A stretch of 64,000 nt of DNA from Turritopsis dohrnii. Lineage: Eukaryota; Cnidaria; Hydrozoa; Anthoathecata; Oceaniidae. The notes beneath the pieces are model-generated. The model saw only the letters and a list, made by a program, of their open reading frames with translations. It did not search any database and was not told where the DNA came from. Every line of letters begins with the position of its first letter. Within the stretch, counting starts at the first letter, position 1. Positions 34,701 through 45,730 of this stretch are shown here, one piece after another. The stretch spans positions 248,001-312,000 of the forward strand of contig BQMF02000020.1 of assembly GCA_027922465.2 (NCBI GenBank). The letters are read 5' to 3'. Made by a program: the position numbers and the translations under genes.

Positions 34701-37700
34701 TAAATCGGTCACATGTTCCTTTTAAATGAATGATAACCGATTAGCATCAATTTTTCCTGATAGTATTAGTCTCCAACCACATATGCTGGGAATGCCCAAC
34801 ACGTCACATTTGTTACTCCTGTCTTGGTTCAGGAGTTCCATTGTTTCAAGTATACCAGATATTCCACAACATAGTGATTCGTCTCAATTCATAAATTGAT
34901 ATCAATTACTCTTGATAATGCCTTATACACCTGAAATAGTAAAAACCAACAGACAAATTATTAAGAGCATAATTTTCCCATTCACAACGATACTGAAAGT
35001 AAGCAAAATCATTTATATTAAACATAATTATATATATTAATTACGTAACTATAATATTATATTTTTAGAAATAACTCAAGTAGCATATTATATATGTAAA
35101 GTTGTAACAATTACACAAAAACAAAATTAACTGATTTGTTTCTTTGCTCTTCATTGTTGTTTATTTTTATCCAATTAAAGAATTTGTAAGCTGTAGCTAT
35201 TTTACCTTCAGTTATATCTCTCGAAGTTATAAAGTTTCACCCAGATACACATATTAAATGTAAATACTACAATGGAGTTTACAAATATTGAATTCCAAAT
35301 CAGAGAATATTTTTCAATATAGATGGATAATATTGTTTACATTTTTTGTTGTTAAGTAGTCCAATTTGACCACAAAAAGTGACTAAGGTTGTACTCTTAT
35401 AAATAGGCAAATTCCATGATGATGTATACTGTATTTTGATGTCTCAGTGATTTAGACATTAGAAATTATCAAGCCAATTTCTTCTGCACACACATTCCCT
35501 GTCAGCATAAAGTTTATATATATTATATGAAACATGCAAATCATTTCCCATGAACAATTGTAAGCTTGCAATAAGAATTCAAAATGGGTAAGTCTCTAAA
35601 AAGGACCTATTATGAATAGAATTTTGTGGGGCACCCAGCCAGAAAACATAAACATTACATTACATTTTATCATCATCATTGGACTTTTATGTCTTGTTTT
35701 GTGTTGTGTGTGGAAATAAAAACCAGTTAAGTGGATCAAAGTGCAACTTGAATAAACATGGCTTAAAGATAGTAGTAAAAGGAATGGAGAAGAAGTAACA
35801 AGCAGTTTCTTCTTTTATTCCTCACAGATACACAGCAGCTTGTAAGCATAGATGCACAACGTTCAGAAGCTTTGATCCAAATTTAAATTTTCAAAAGTAT
35901 CAACAAGCAATATTCTCATCTATAAATGTTCAAGTTACGATGTTATCGTAAAGGATAGGAGGTATTCCCAGTTTCGTAGTTAGACAAACCTCAGAGCATT
36001 CGGAGTATTCCCGGGAAAAATGTCTACTTGACTCCAAATGCAACCCCTTTGGCCTGCCCGCTACCGTGCAGATCAACATTTTTGCCCTAAAGCTATACAC
36101 TGAACACTTTTGGGCTTGATCAATCATATTAATATCTACATCACAATTTGCAAAAATTAAAGGTAAGCGAGAAAATTAAGATTTTTTGTATGCACTGTAA
36201 GAAATTTCAGCGATTGACCGCAGCCGAATGCGTCTCTCTATTAGTATTTTGATGACAATATCTGATCTTGCCAAATGAGCTCCGTTCCGCATACCTCCAC
36301 TCCGCAAAAATAAATTTGCTGCTCATGAAAGTATGCATTCATACTCTGATATCTGATGATAAGCTCCAATAAGCATGCTTATGTACACATAGGTGGAAAG
36401 AACGCACATCCAGTGAAATCCACAGTAAATGTAATGAATCGAAAAGCATAATAGCTTCTGAATCCCAGAAATCATCTATTGTAGTTAGATTCAACAAGTG
36501 AATAAAAGAATTAAAGGATAATCAAAGGATGTCTATGAAGGATTGAAACCAAGTTATCCATCAAGCAAGTCAATAAAACCACACCTGCTGGAATAAAGTT
36601 TATTTTGATGTGGTTTGTGGTTTCCTATAATTGTGACGGTGAAAGTTTTTTTTTTAAATTTAGTTTATTTTTTAGGTTGCCCTTATTTTAGTCTAGCTGT
36701 TTTTGTGGCTTACCCTTCCATTGTATTTTTATATTTAGTTGTTTTTTTTTATGCAATGGAAAAAATATGTTTTCAATTTCAATTTCAATTTCATGAGTTA
36801 TGTATGTAACTGATAAATTAATCACTAATTCTAGATATAACAACTTATATATACTGATAAATTAAATATGTAGTAATTCACCAGAATGTTTTCCATATCT
36901 ATCAGTATTTTAGTTATAAATGATAATAATCAATCATATAGATTATTACTTTAGTGGAAAGATCATTGCTTACCCCCGGAAAATTAATGAAATCATAACA
37001 CAGTGAATATGTTGAAACATGCTACCTAAGTGACTTCAAAGGATTATGTCTTGCGATCTATTTTACTTTTTTGAAAAATTATTTCGCCTTTTGAACGATC
37101 AAAGATTGAAGTTTGTCTCACAAAAAATTGAGCTGTTTTGCTCTTTTCTACAAAAAGCTTGTTTTTTTCATCTTCGTTTTTCTTCTTCCATTTTCATTAT
37201 TCTTCCAAATTTTTTATATCATGAAAAAGTGCTTTTTAAGCTTGACACAGCGCAAAAGGAATTTTTGAAATATCTCATGACCTTCAAATTTGCCAAGCAT
37301 TTATAAAAACTGTGCAAGTTCATTTGAAATGTACTTTAGTTGCAGTACTGAATTTGCTGAGTCATAGAATGAATTATTGATAAATTGAACCTATTACTGA
37401 TTAAATCTATTGTTTCTTCATCAGTATTTTAAAATGTTGTAATTGTGACAATCTTGTATAGAAGTAGTCATTAAGAAATATTGTGAAAATTTAGTGTTGC
37501 TTTTCGCACAACAACAAGTAAATGTAAAAAAGTTTGCATTCAGTGAAATTTTCCAGACTAAAGTAATCAACATCAAAAAAGCAGGATATATGGCTGTAGG
37601 ATCTCTGAAATCATGTACACTCTTGTGCCTACATGACTGACATTCTCTCTGATTTTAAAGAACAAAAGAATGTATAAATAGCACACTGCTAGACAAAAAA

Positions 37701-40419
37701 TAAATACTTCCGGCCATGCACACAATTTCTTAAAGACATATCGAGTCTCTTTGATCGTAAAAAGTTTGTGGTTAGCCAATCAGACAAAATGGCTTAAAAA
37801 ATTTCCATAGGTTAGTGAGATTTGAAGTAAAGCTCTTTCAATCTAATTCTATTTATTAATATGCACCATCTTTGCTGTCATAAGGCTGAAAATGATTCTA
37901 GCTGGAATAACTGCACTATGCTGCCTTATTGACTCGTTTTATCAAACAATTTCAAACTAAGTCAGTCAAAGGGTCCTAACCTGGCATTGTTTCATAAATA
38001 TATTAAATTTAAATAAGCAAAAATGGACACTTCTGAATGGATTCATCAAATTTGGAACTTATATTTTTTTAATAATCAACATCAAAAATTAATGGTTGTT
38101 GAAATATCACAGAAGATCAAGTATGACTCCCTAATGATGTTTTCCTATTCATTGAATCAATATTTTCTTTTGGGTTTTTAGAGTACCAATATACAACTTG
38201 AACAAAAAGTTCAGTCTCTAGTGGAATTCAACTACAGACGACCTGTGATTCACATGAATGGTGAAAAATACAGACAGTATGTTAAATCATCACCGAGAAA
38301 CTATTCTATTGTTCTTATGTTGACAGCCTTAGCACCACAAAGACAATGTGGTATTTGCAAGTAAGTTGAAAATTGATCTTTGGATGCTTCTCTTAATCAA
38401 AGACGTGGTCCTATGCATGCATGTGATGGTGTTATATCAGTTTTATCTTATGGCATTTATGAATCTTGTTTCTATTTACATAGCAATAACCATATCTGAA
38501 ATGCCCAGAAAGGAAGATTTGTAATTAATTTTTTGTTGCAGGGAGGTGAATGCAGAATATCAAATTTTAGCAAGTTCTTGGAAATATTCAAATGGATTTG
38601 CTGGCAATAAACTGTTTTTTGCTCTTGTTGATTTTGATGAAGGATCGGATGTGTTCCAAGCAGTAAGTCTTACAATTCACCTATGGGCTAGACATACAAA
38701 ACTTTCTTTGGGCGTGACATCCAAAACTTTCTTTGGACTTTCTTTTATGTTTATATACTAATACTCTTGAAATGTTTCTTTTAGTTGAAACTAAACTCGG
38801 CTCCAGTTATCATGCATTTTCCAGCAAAAGGTAAACAAAAACGTGGCGATACATATGATATGGGAAGGTATGTAATAGATGATTGGACTGTCTCATGGCT
38901 CTACTTTTAAAATATTTCTGTTTTATTTATCAGAAATGATATTTGATTTTCAGACAAGGCTTCTCTGCTGAACAAATTGCCAGATGGGTTCATGAAAGGA
39001 CAGATGTGTCTGTATGCAATCATCATTTTTTTATGATGCTTTTTCATTTTCATTTTTATTGTTTTTCTTTCTTCAATTTCCACTTATTTAGATCAGGGTA
39101 ATTCGTCCTCCAAACTATGTTATGGCGATTACGATTGGCTTACTACTTGCTGGCATTGGTGCTCTGCTCTATGTGAAAAGAAAAAGTATGGAGGTTCTCT
39201 ACAACAAAGACTATTGGGCAATCTTGGCTGTGGTGAGATTCTTATTTTTTTTTTAGTGATCAGTAAAAATTTGTATATACAAAGATTGGATCATGCATTA
39301 GATTCTGGGGTACAGAAATTTCACTGATATAGGGAAATCCCAGCTATCCATGGTCTCACTTTCCATTAGAAATATACTATATACACTTATATGCAGGCGT
39401 ATTTGATAAAAAGGCAGTTTCATTCATGTAATAGCAATTACAGTATGTAATTTATAAGATCTCTCTTTCTCTTTCTGTTTTTTAGGCTATTGCCCTCATT
39501 ATGATTTCGGGTCAAATGTGGAATCATATCCGGAGCCCGCCCTATGCACACAGAAATCCTCAGACTGGTGAAATTGTATGTTTCCATAAACATATCATTA
39601 TCATTGTTTGTATTATAAAATAAACAAAAAGAAATCCAATCAAAGAGAATAAAACACCTTGAATTTCACGTGACTTTGTTATTTCCGATTTTTCTTTTCA
39701 GGCGTACATTCATGGAAGTAGCGACGGACAACTGATAGCTGAAACCTATATAGTCTTCTCTTTATGTATCTTTTTCCAAACGCAGCGAAAGTGTGTTTAA
39801 AAACACTAGCAGTACTTGTTCCGCATTTTCAGTCATAGCATTCATTGTTTTAGGAACGTGTGGCTACTACTCAATTGAGAATGTTTATTGTCAGACTACC
39901 AAAAGCTGCTCTGAAAAATCTTTCTATACAAAGTAATAGATCATAAGCTCTGAGGTTACGAAGGTTTTTGCCGTGGACTTTTAATGACTTTATTTTGTTA
40001 TGTAAGCTACAGGACAGAGACATTGAATTGAATTCTGTTATTATAGATGTATGCTTTTATTATGCAGGACAGAGACAGTATATAATTGAATTCTGATGTT
40101 ATAGTTTATATGCTTTTCTTATGTAACGGTTCCGCTTTATTCTTAACTCGTTCACCCTGTAGACGCTTTTATCTGTGTTGGCTTTGTATGTTTGAATGAG
40201 AAAGCCATCGAGCAAGATGACATCAAGATGAAGAGGGTTTTCACAGTGGTTGGCTTCTTAATGATCATCGTCTTCTTCAGTTTGATACTATCTATCTTCC
40301 GAAATAAATATCATGGTTACCCATATAGGTAAATAGTACTGTTAAATTTGAGGAAATTTGAGTTTTCATTTTGTTTACGGTCGCTGTTATGTTTATTTTT
40401 CAGCTTCCTATTCAAATGA
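25759..40419 (+). CDS. MAGT1: MAGT1/TUSC3: Ost3/Ost6 subunit of oligosaccharyltransferase
   Basis: Ten exons joined in phase: 25759-25848, 38182-38360, 38542-38662, 38785-38867, 38954-39011, 39092-39232, 39486-39575, 39702-39765, 40163-40328, 40404-40419 (1008 nt, 335 aa, the same length as human MAGT1). Residues 1-22 are a signal peptide. The thioredoxin-like lumenal domain carries the redox pair CGIC at 86-89, followed by EGSDVFQ and [13 protein letters not shown]; then RPPNYV starts the first of four membrane spans. [20 protein letters not shown] and [16 protein letters not shown] at the end are family signatures. This ER protein is a subunit of STT3B-type oligosaccharyltransferase; it forms mixed disulfides with substrate cysteines so that N-glycan sites can be reached. 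The start ATG (CAAAAATGG) is the first one after the promoter side. Intron 1 (25849-38181) is unusually long and filled with transposons; the other introns are short. MAGT1 and TUSC3 arose from one ancestor, so the symbol could be either. Confidence 0.95.
26123..26806. mobile_element. TA-flanked TIR element in MAGT1 intron 1
   Basis: The left end (CGGTCGTGTGTCTAATTATG, then GACAGCCTTCGTAATTACG) is matched inverted at the right end (CGTAATTACGAAGGCTGTCC, then GTAATTAGACACATAGACGG). TA lies directly outside both ends (26121-26122, 26807-26808), as for Tc1/mariner. There is no ORF of size; a non-autonomous copy of about 0.7 kb. Confidence 0.8.
27040..27230 (+). repeat. Array of ~22-bp AAGCGATTCATGTGAAGCG-type units, left
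   Basis: About seven degenerate units such as GCGAAAAAGTGATTCACGTG follow one another, varying mainly at GTGATTC/GCGATTC and at CACGTG/CATGTG. It is part of the element at 27014-28547. Confidence 0.85.
28325..28500 (+). repeat. Array of ~22-bp AAGCGATTCATGTGAAGCG-type units, right
   Basis: About seven units, more uniform than the left array: GGAAAAGCGATTCATGTGAA repeated. It ends against the right terminal inverted repeat. The units resemble the left array and may be transposase-binding sites. Confidence 0.85.
28890..30215 (+). CDS. LINE ORF1: PHD-like finger plus three CCCH zinc fingers
   Basis: About 440 codons, ending TGA at 30213-30215. No ATG lies near the open start, so the true 5' end is probably lost or frame-shifted. 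Residues ~75-135 hold a PHD-like Cys/His cluster ([16 protein letters not shown], then [10 protein letters not shown]). The middle is acidic. Residues ~268-350 contain three C-x-C-x-C-x3-H-type fingers: [13 protein letters not shown] with [14 protein letters not shown] with [16 protein letters not shown] with CSFAH. A helical stretch ([20 protein letters not shown]) follows and may form a coiled coil. ORF1 proteins of LINEs bind the element RNA; PHD fingers are known in CR1 ORF1, and the CCCH set suggests RNA binding here. Confidence 0.8.
   Translation: MLIAPNETIKNCIRSYDPSKPTHQNIKSLKEFRKEPIIKTLHFLSKEEPPKQNKDELINKLCLKIKNYFPDLCQIYNLAYTHKINDKPLLSCGSCGQEVHRPCYVNLLRSMNLLDKNEDMRDIPFKIPGMFYLCPTCQDESITFNMVKPSQPSKNKDEGTIQAQEDEDEDTIQVNEDPETITPHDWESPVRTPRRLPTLPITPNVILDQDLSQSTTEFVGRTLFMKNKFKKSLENQKKLISENTTTSELINSNNQESTDENHESKKKRNDRVCRFYLKSKCRHGLKGRDCKFSHPKACPKLMKHGNKGPKGCKTGSNCEDFHPRMCAASIKRGECFNDLCSFAHVKGTRRKPLNTNRQNNHMSEPEDFRKILDNFKLEMMNMLNEKLQTTLQQQFHPLPQPINHSRERRLPIQRVREQHQHLPRHLYNHPPNLPTQRPLLF
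30216..34420 (+). pseudogene. LINE ORF2: endonuclease-reverse transcriptase, split by a transposon
   Basis: Two frames, up to 31677 and from 32894 to 34420, belong together once the 31678-32893 insertion is set aside. An apurinic-type endonuclease comes first: [44 protein letters not shown]. The reverse transcriptase follows: [16 protein letters not shown] before the insertion; [47 protein letters not shown] and the catalytic box SFADDTRLL after it. The C-terminal tail matches the fragment at 23508-24003. The first ATG (30293) lies after the first endonuclease motif, so translation must begin upstream, where this frame overlaps the end of ORF1; reinitiation or frameshifting is likely. Confidence 0.9.
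31678..32893. mobile_element. 1216-bp TIR DNA transposon inserted in the LINE ORF2
   Basis: The ends CAGGCCTGGGGAGGAAA and TTTCCTCCCCAGGCCTG are exact inverted repeats of 17 bp. GATTC is duplicated on both sides (31673-31677 and 32894-32898), and dropping the element plus one GATTC makes the ORF2 frame continuous, which fixes the borders. GCGTGCG motifs cluster within about 150 bp of each end (for example GGCGTGCGGTCC, ATGGCGTGCGTAG; AGGCGTGCGATGAG, GGAGGCGTGCGAGTG) as subterminal repeats. The AT-rich centre has no transposase. CAGG...CCTG ends recall hAT, but a 5-bp duplication does not fit hAT (8 bp); the superfamily is open. Confidence 0.9.
34481..38181. other. 3' part of MAGT1 intron 1, nothing further recognised
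   Basis: AT-rich intron sequence with scattered short frames (35930-36127 minus, 36615-36809, 37046-37306, 37573-37779 minus), none with a domain or splice support. A short (TTTCAA)n run lies near 36773-36793. It ends in a good acceptor, GGGTTTTTAG, before exon 2. Confidence 0.5.
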
Positions 40420-41757
40420 AGACGTCTAATGGTCCTGTGAACTGTTACAAATTCTTTGTTTACCCATGAACATTGATGCGAGTGTTACACAAGAACACTG
40501 ACGGATTTTTTTTGAAATTTAGGACAATTTTGTGTCCGTGTTGTTTTTTTGGGTTTTTTTTTGGTTTTTTTTACGAATTTTCAAATCTGGTGGTATTTTT
40601 CTGTCATTCATTATACCATTTATGTTAATGTCCACGAACAAAGTGTTTATATTCATCCAAATAACCGGCTACTAAACAAAGAACCTTTCCAGAAGTCTGT
40701 TTAAACGCCGTGTTTTAGTCATAGTCATACCTTCTATTTATCGCTTAATTGATTTCGCGAATTCAAATTTTGTGAAATGCTTTTATTACTGAGTATATGT
40801 CCTTCCCATTCCAACTCACTATAGAATGAATCAAGAACTTAAGCGAGGTTTGGTTTACTACATACGTATTGAACACGTTCTGGAAAGGTGGATTTTCTTC
40901 ATGTGATAATATTGCAAGTTTTTTCCCAGTGCTACACGGAATTAATAAATCTGTTTGGAATAATAAGTCTTATTTTCCAACTCGTCACAAGTGTATTTGG
41001 CGTTTGTCCAAACTACAAAATATCTTTTTGAGTCTCGAAACTTACGGTTAGGGTTAGAAAATTATTTTTCAGTGTAATTTACATTGCTTTGCAAGTTATG
41101 CTAAATAATTTGATAAACTCCACTTTGCCTCTCTCCGTTGTTTCCCTTTAGATTGGTGCTTCATTCTCTTTGATTGGAGTAAATATAATGTATGCCTTCT
41201 TCACACTAGTTAGTTAGAAAATGAGCTCCTCCTTCCGCGCTATACTTGACAACTTCGAAACTAGGATTTCTACTGTGTCGATTGTGTACTGCGTACGCAG
41301 AGAGGGCGAGGAATACGAATCAACCATATCCACGATTTCCCCAACTTCGAAAGCACACTGCCTCACATATTTGTGAATAAGGCTTAGAAAGTCTAAACAG
41401 CATGTTATGAAAATTCTTGGACTTACTTCTCATCTCATACTCACCACCATTATCGACGCCACCTTTACACCCCTCGGGGTGCTGGAGTGGTCCTACACTG
41501 TTCCTCTGCCATTATGAAAAAGGTTATCATGTTGATGCGATGAGTTCGTTCTTTGCAGAAAGTGATGTAAATAAACATGCATACATGCATTTATATGGGC
41601 TACTTATTGGAAAATTTGGTTTCATATGGTTGTGATTCAGGTGAAAAATAACAAAAATGTCAGTCCGTTTCGCTTTTGATTATATTTTTTGATTTAATGC
41701 CCTATATATAATGAAAATGCACACTATATTCTATCTTTTTTCTTCTCAAATGTCATC
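40420..41757. other. MAGT1 3' flank and intergenic DNA
   Basis: Starts with the MAGT1 3' UTR; an AATAAA occurs at about 40943. A 51-codon ATG frame at 41221-41376 is open, but no domain is recognised and I do not call it a gene. No other structure seen before the foldback element. Confidence 0.45.
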
Positions 41758-43479
41758 GGTTTTGTCAAGTGAGCCTCCGTTAAGTAGCCTCCGTTAAGCC
41801 TCCGTTAATATTTTATTCCATTCTGAGACCATGTTAAATGATAATATCCATAGATGACCATGTAAACTGCCTAAAAATTCTTTAAACAATTCAAAAGACT
41901 TACTCAGAACTTATTTATCCTCAGGAACCACTCAAAAATCACCGAAAACAGTTTTGAACTCTGTGGTGGAGGATCCAAGGCCGACAGTTTCCTGATGACG
42001 ACCGACACCGCCTACGGGTATATATGGAGTGGCGGATGATAAGAAATTCCAACGAAGAACCTTTTCTACGTCCATATTTCAAACAAATATTTATCAAAAA
42101 AGCGGATAAACTTTAAAACTTTAATATATACAAGCCTTCATTGTCGGAGATTAGCACGTGCTATTTGTTAAGAAACGTAGCTCTCATAACACAAATATAC
42201 AACGAACTTAAGGTCTTTAGACGTTTCTCAAAAGATCTAGTAGATCTTTTGAGAAATGTCAGGACCTCTTCCGATGCACTGATCAGTTAACAGAGGTTGG
42301 CATCACAAAAAGATCCTTAACAGAGGCTGAGCGTTTTGACAGTCCAAAACTGATTTGTTAACGGAGGCTGTTCTCATAATACAAATATATATACAACGAA
42401 CAAAAGGGTTTTAGGTGTTTTTCAATAGTTTTAAGACCACTTCTGATGCACTGATCAGTTAACGGAGGCTGGCATCACAAAAAGATCCTTAACGGAGGCT
42501 GAGCGTTCTGACAGTCCAAAACTGATTTGCTAACGGAGGCTGTTCTCATTATACAAATATAGGTGTTTTTCAAAAGATCCAGGACCTCTTACGATGCACT
42601 GATCAGTTAACGAAGGCAGAAATCATAATGAAAATATAACATTCAATAATAATGTTAACAAATCAGTTTTGGACTGTCAGAACACTCAGCCTCCGTTAAG
42701 GATCTTTTTGTGATGCCAGCCTCCGTTAACTGATCAGTGCATCAGAAGTGGTCTTAAAACTATTGAAAAACACCTAAAACCCTTTTGTTCGTTGTATATT
42801 TGTATTATGAGAACAGCCTCCGTTAGCAAATCAGTTTTGGACTGTCAAAACGCTCAGCCTCCGTTAAGGAACTTTCTGTGATGCCAGCCTCCGTTAACTG
42901 ATCAGTGGTAACTGATCAGTGGTCTTAAAACTATTGGAAAACACCTAAAACCCTTTTGTTCGTTGTATATTTGTATTATGAGAACAGCCTCCGTTAACAA
43001 ATCAGTTTTGGACTGTCAAAACGCTCAGCCTCCGTTAAGGATCGTTTTGTGATGCCAGCCTCCGTTAAGAATTTTTTTTGTGATACCAGCCTCTGTTAAC
43101 TGATCAATGGACTAGAAATGGTCTTAAAACTATTGAAAACGCCCAAAAACCTTTACTTCGTTGTAATTTTGTAAACGTTCAGCCTCAGTTAACTGATCAT
43201 TGCTGTAGAACCCACACAGTAGAAAAGCTCTCTGCGGTGGAGATGCATCGATGTCGTCTGTCGGTTCTGCCATACCGTCGTTTTCAAAGTCATTATGTTT
43301 TTGAGACTTTACTACAGATTGTAAGATGTGTTGGGTTTATTAAAGTATTCGCAATAATCGAAATAAAATGATAAATGATCCCCCCCTATCATATATATAT
43401 TTTATGCCATAAACTGTTCATCAAGTCATTAACGGAGGCTTAACGGAGGCTACTTAACGGAGGCTCACTTGACAAAACC
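41758..43479. mobile_element. Mutator-like foldback element built from AACGGAGGC repeats
   Basis: Terminal inverted repeats begin GGTTTTGTCAAGTGAGCCTC and end GAGGCTCACTTGACAAAACC. A perfect 9-bp duplication AATGTCATC flanks the element (41749-41757, 43480-43488), the duplication size of Mutator-like elements. AACGGAGGC (or its complement GCCTCCGTT) occurs about 18 times exactly and several more times with one change. Most inner copies sit in units of about 120 bp containing GATCAGTTAACGGAGGCTGG, CAAAAAGATCCTTAACGG and GACAGTCCAAAACTGATTTG. These units read one way in the left half and the other way in the right half, giving a large internal hairpin. No ORF. The repeated motif may be a transposase-binding site. 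Confidence 0.9.
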
Positions 43480-43488
43480 AATGTCATC

Positions 43489-45239
43489 CTGCAAATTTTT
43501 TTAGTGAAATTTGTGAGGTAAAATTACTGGAATCTGTTTGACCATAGTGTTTGTTTCCCTTGAAAATGCAGCAGCGCAAAAGTATATATTTGTGGGCTAA
43601 AATAATCAAGTGTCAAAAAAATGACATATATAGGAGGATGTCATGTATGTTGTAGTTTATTTATGTATTTTGCAATAACAAGTATGTAGTTATAAATAAA
43701 AAAGTAGACAAGTCTGAATTTTTAGTTGTTGGATTCAGGCCTCGAAATCCGTTGAATTTTGTGCGAGTGTAATTGTACTCCCGTCGTAAATTCATCGCAA
43801 GTATACACTGTGTAGGGAAATACTCGCGTAATCTTCTTTCACGCGAGTACAAACGTTGCAGCATATACAATTCTTTTATATTTAGGATGGAGAGACACTC
43901 CTGTGTGGCACATTTTTTCAGTGTTACGAAATAGAATTATATACGTCATGTCTACAACACTATGAAAAGGAAGAAAGAAATATCTTAACTTTGACATTCA
44001 TTCATTTACAATTCTGTTGTGCACACCTTCGCGTACATGTAAAGTCTTCACTACTCTCTTGCGTGCTTGAATGTTATGCTCAAAGGCTCTCCGGAAATAT
44101 ATTTTTAATGGAAGTAAAAAATTAATTGTTTTCTTTTTCATGTTGATAGAGAATCTGTTCCGAAAATTACTACATCCCAGAGGAAAGAAAATGGAACATT
44201 CATTTATTACAATGAATTACAATTACAATTGATTTTAATGTTTTCAGGTGTCTAGTGGCGACAATTTGTCACATTTTGTCACGATACATTCGCAAAAGAA
44301 GTTAAATCTTTTTTTCTTGTTAACGTAATTAATTATTGTGGAACTCGCTCTCCAATCACATTCAGCTGAAAATCACCATCAGTAATATTGATAACTTCAT
44401 CAATCAGGAAAGACTTTATTCCCGTATCGAACTAAGACCTAGTCATTTATGTTAATAGTAATGTTTATCAGGTATTGTTTGACCAAGATCTATGCCATCA
44501 CCATCATTGGCCTCTGCATCACTGGACTTAAATCATTGTCATCCTCACTATCGTTTCTCTCCAAGTTGACATCTGTTGAATATGCAACTACTTCTAAAAA
44601 TCTCAAACCTTTCTTCATGGAATTAAAACTAAAAAAATTAATTCCTGAGTGTGTCTTAGCTTTCTAAATGAAGTCTGTCTCGTGAAATAATCTAGAGAAA
44701 CTACGGTTGTGTTTGTGTGATGGAAAGCTGTTCAGGCTGTTTGATGCATTTCTGCATCAGTTTTGTTTCGTCATCAATTTTGATGAAAGAAATATGCAGG
44801 ATTCACTGTCATATGGAAACCATATCAAAACGGAAAAAAAACATAACTACCCCAGTCAAAGAAAAAGTCACATAACTAGTTGTGTTGGAATTGAGAGCCG
44901 AAAAAAAAAGGTGACTTACTTCAATAAGCTAAGAGTATAGCAAGTTTCTGGTTGGATATTTTATGCCAAATAAACATTTCAAAACACTGTTCTTTTATGC
45001 TTCTGGGGGCTTTGCCCACATAGAGCCCCAGTGAAACTTAATCTTCTCTAGCAAAAACAGTAGTAACCAAAAGTTCTTGGAAAAATTCCTGATCCTTTAA
45101 AAATTTAAGCTCATAACTTTTAATTCCTGTGGTTGAAATGTGGATGAAATACATTGTTCATACATTGTATGTATCCACCAATGTGGATACATACATTGGA
45201 TACATTGTCAACGGTGACGGTTTAAAAGTTAAAAAAAAC
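43489..45239. other. Intergenic DNA upstream of mTOR
   Basis: No gene recognised. Small frames (43661-43870 minus, 44449-44667, 44707-44940) have no domain or splice support. CATTGTATGTATCCACCAAT and a close copy at about 45160-45200 form a short local repeat. Confidence 0.4.
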
Positions 45240-45577
45240 TATATCCAGTCGTTTCAACAGCAGAGTGTTGTATTCAATGAACTGCCTAAGAATGTTAGAA
45301 ATATAACTAATTTTAAAGCATTTTGCAAGGAAGCAAAAGCATATTTTAAGGATAAGGCCCTAGCGAGGGCATTTTCGTATTGATTTTATCAATCCCTTCT
45401 CTAATAGCCGTCCCCACTCCTGGTTTTTTTATTATTAATACATATGTACATATATATTTAATTATTTTAGAATTTTTTTAATAATTTTGTAATATATTAT
45501 AAATTTTTGTCAATTTGTTTTTGTTTTTTTTTATGGAGAAGAACCATATTGTATGTTTATGGATCCAAAATAAATGC

Positions 45578-45608
<31 letters not shown>
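45240..45608 (+). pseudogene. LINE 3' end with (TAA)n tail, upstream of mTOR
   Basis: The frame ending TGA at 45381-45383 finishes with FNELPKNVRNITNFKAFCKE and AKAYFKDKALARAF, the typical last residues of LINE ORF2 proteins (FNxLPxxxRxxxxxxxFxxxLKxYL). A 3' UTR of about 190 bp follows and ends in AATAAATGC(TAA)n at 45570-45608. A simple-repeat tail just before mTOR, ending about 120 bp before the ATG, marks the insertion point. Confidence 0.6.
45577..45608 (+). repeat. (TAA)n microsatellite
   Basis: About ten TAA/AAT units in a row; probably the tail of the LINE fragment just before it. Confidence 0.9.
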
Positions 45609-45730
45609 TGTTGAATTATGATATTTTACAGTTTTCTGATTTTTGTCTAGAATAAAGATATAAATCGAAAATGACGTGAATTTTCCATTGGATAATACAG
45701 ATCTACAATAGGGTACAGTGCTACACAATT

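Noticed and set aside
35930..36127. Minus-strand 65-codon frame inside MAGT1 intron 1
   Set aside because: No recognisable motif, no splice support, and within the length expected by chance.
41221..41376. Small protein-coding gene of 51 codons
   Set aside because: ATG and stop are present, but no domain, splice context or conservation can be seen.
44449..44667. 72-codon frame upstream of mTOR
   Set aside because: No domain or splice signals; AT-rich chance frame.
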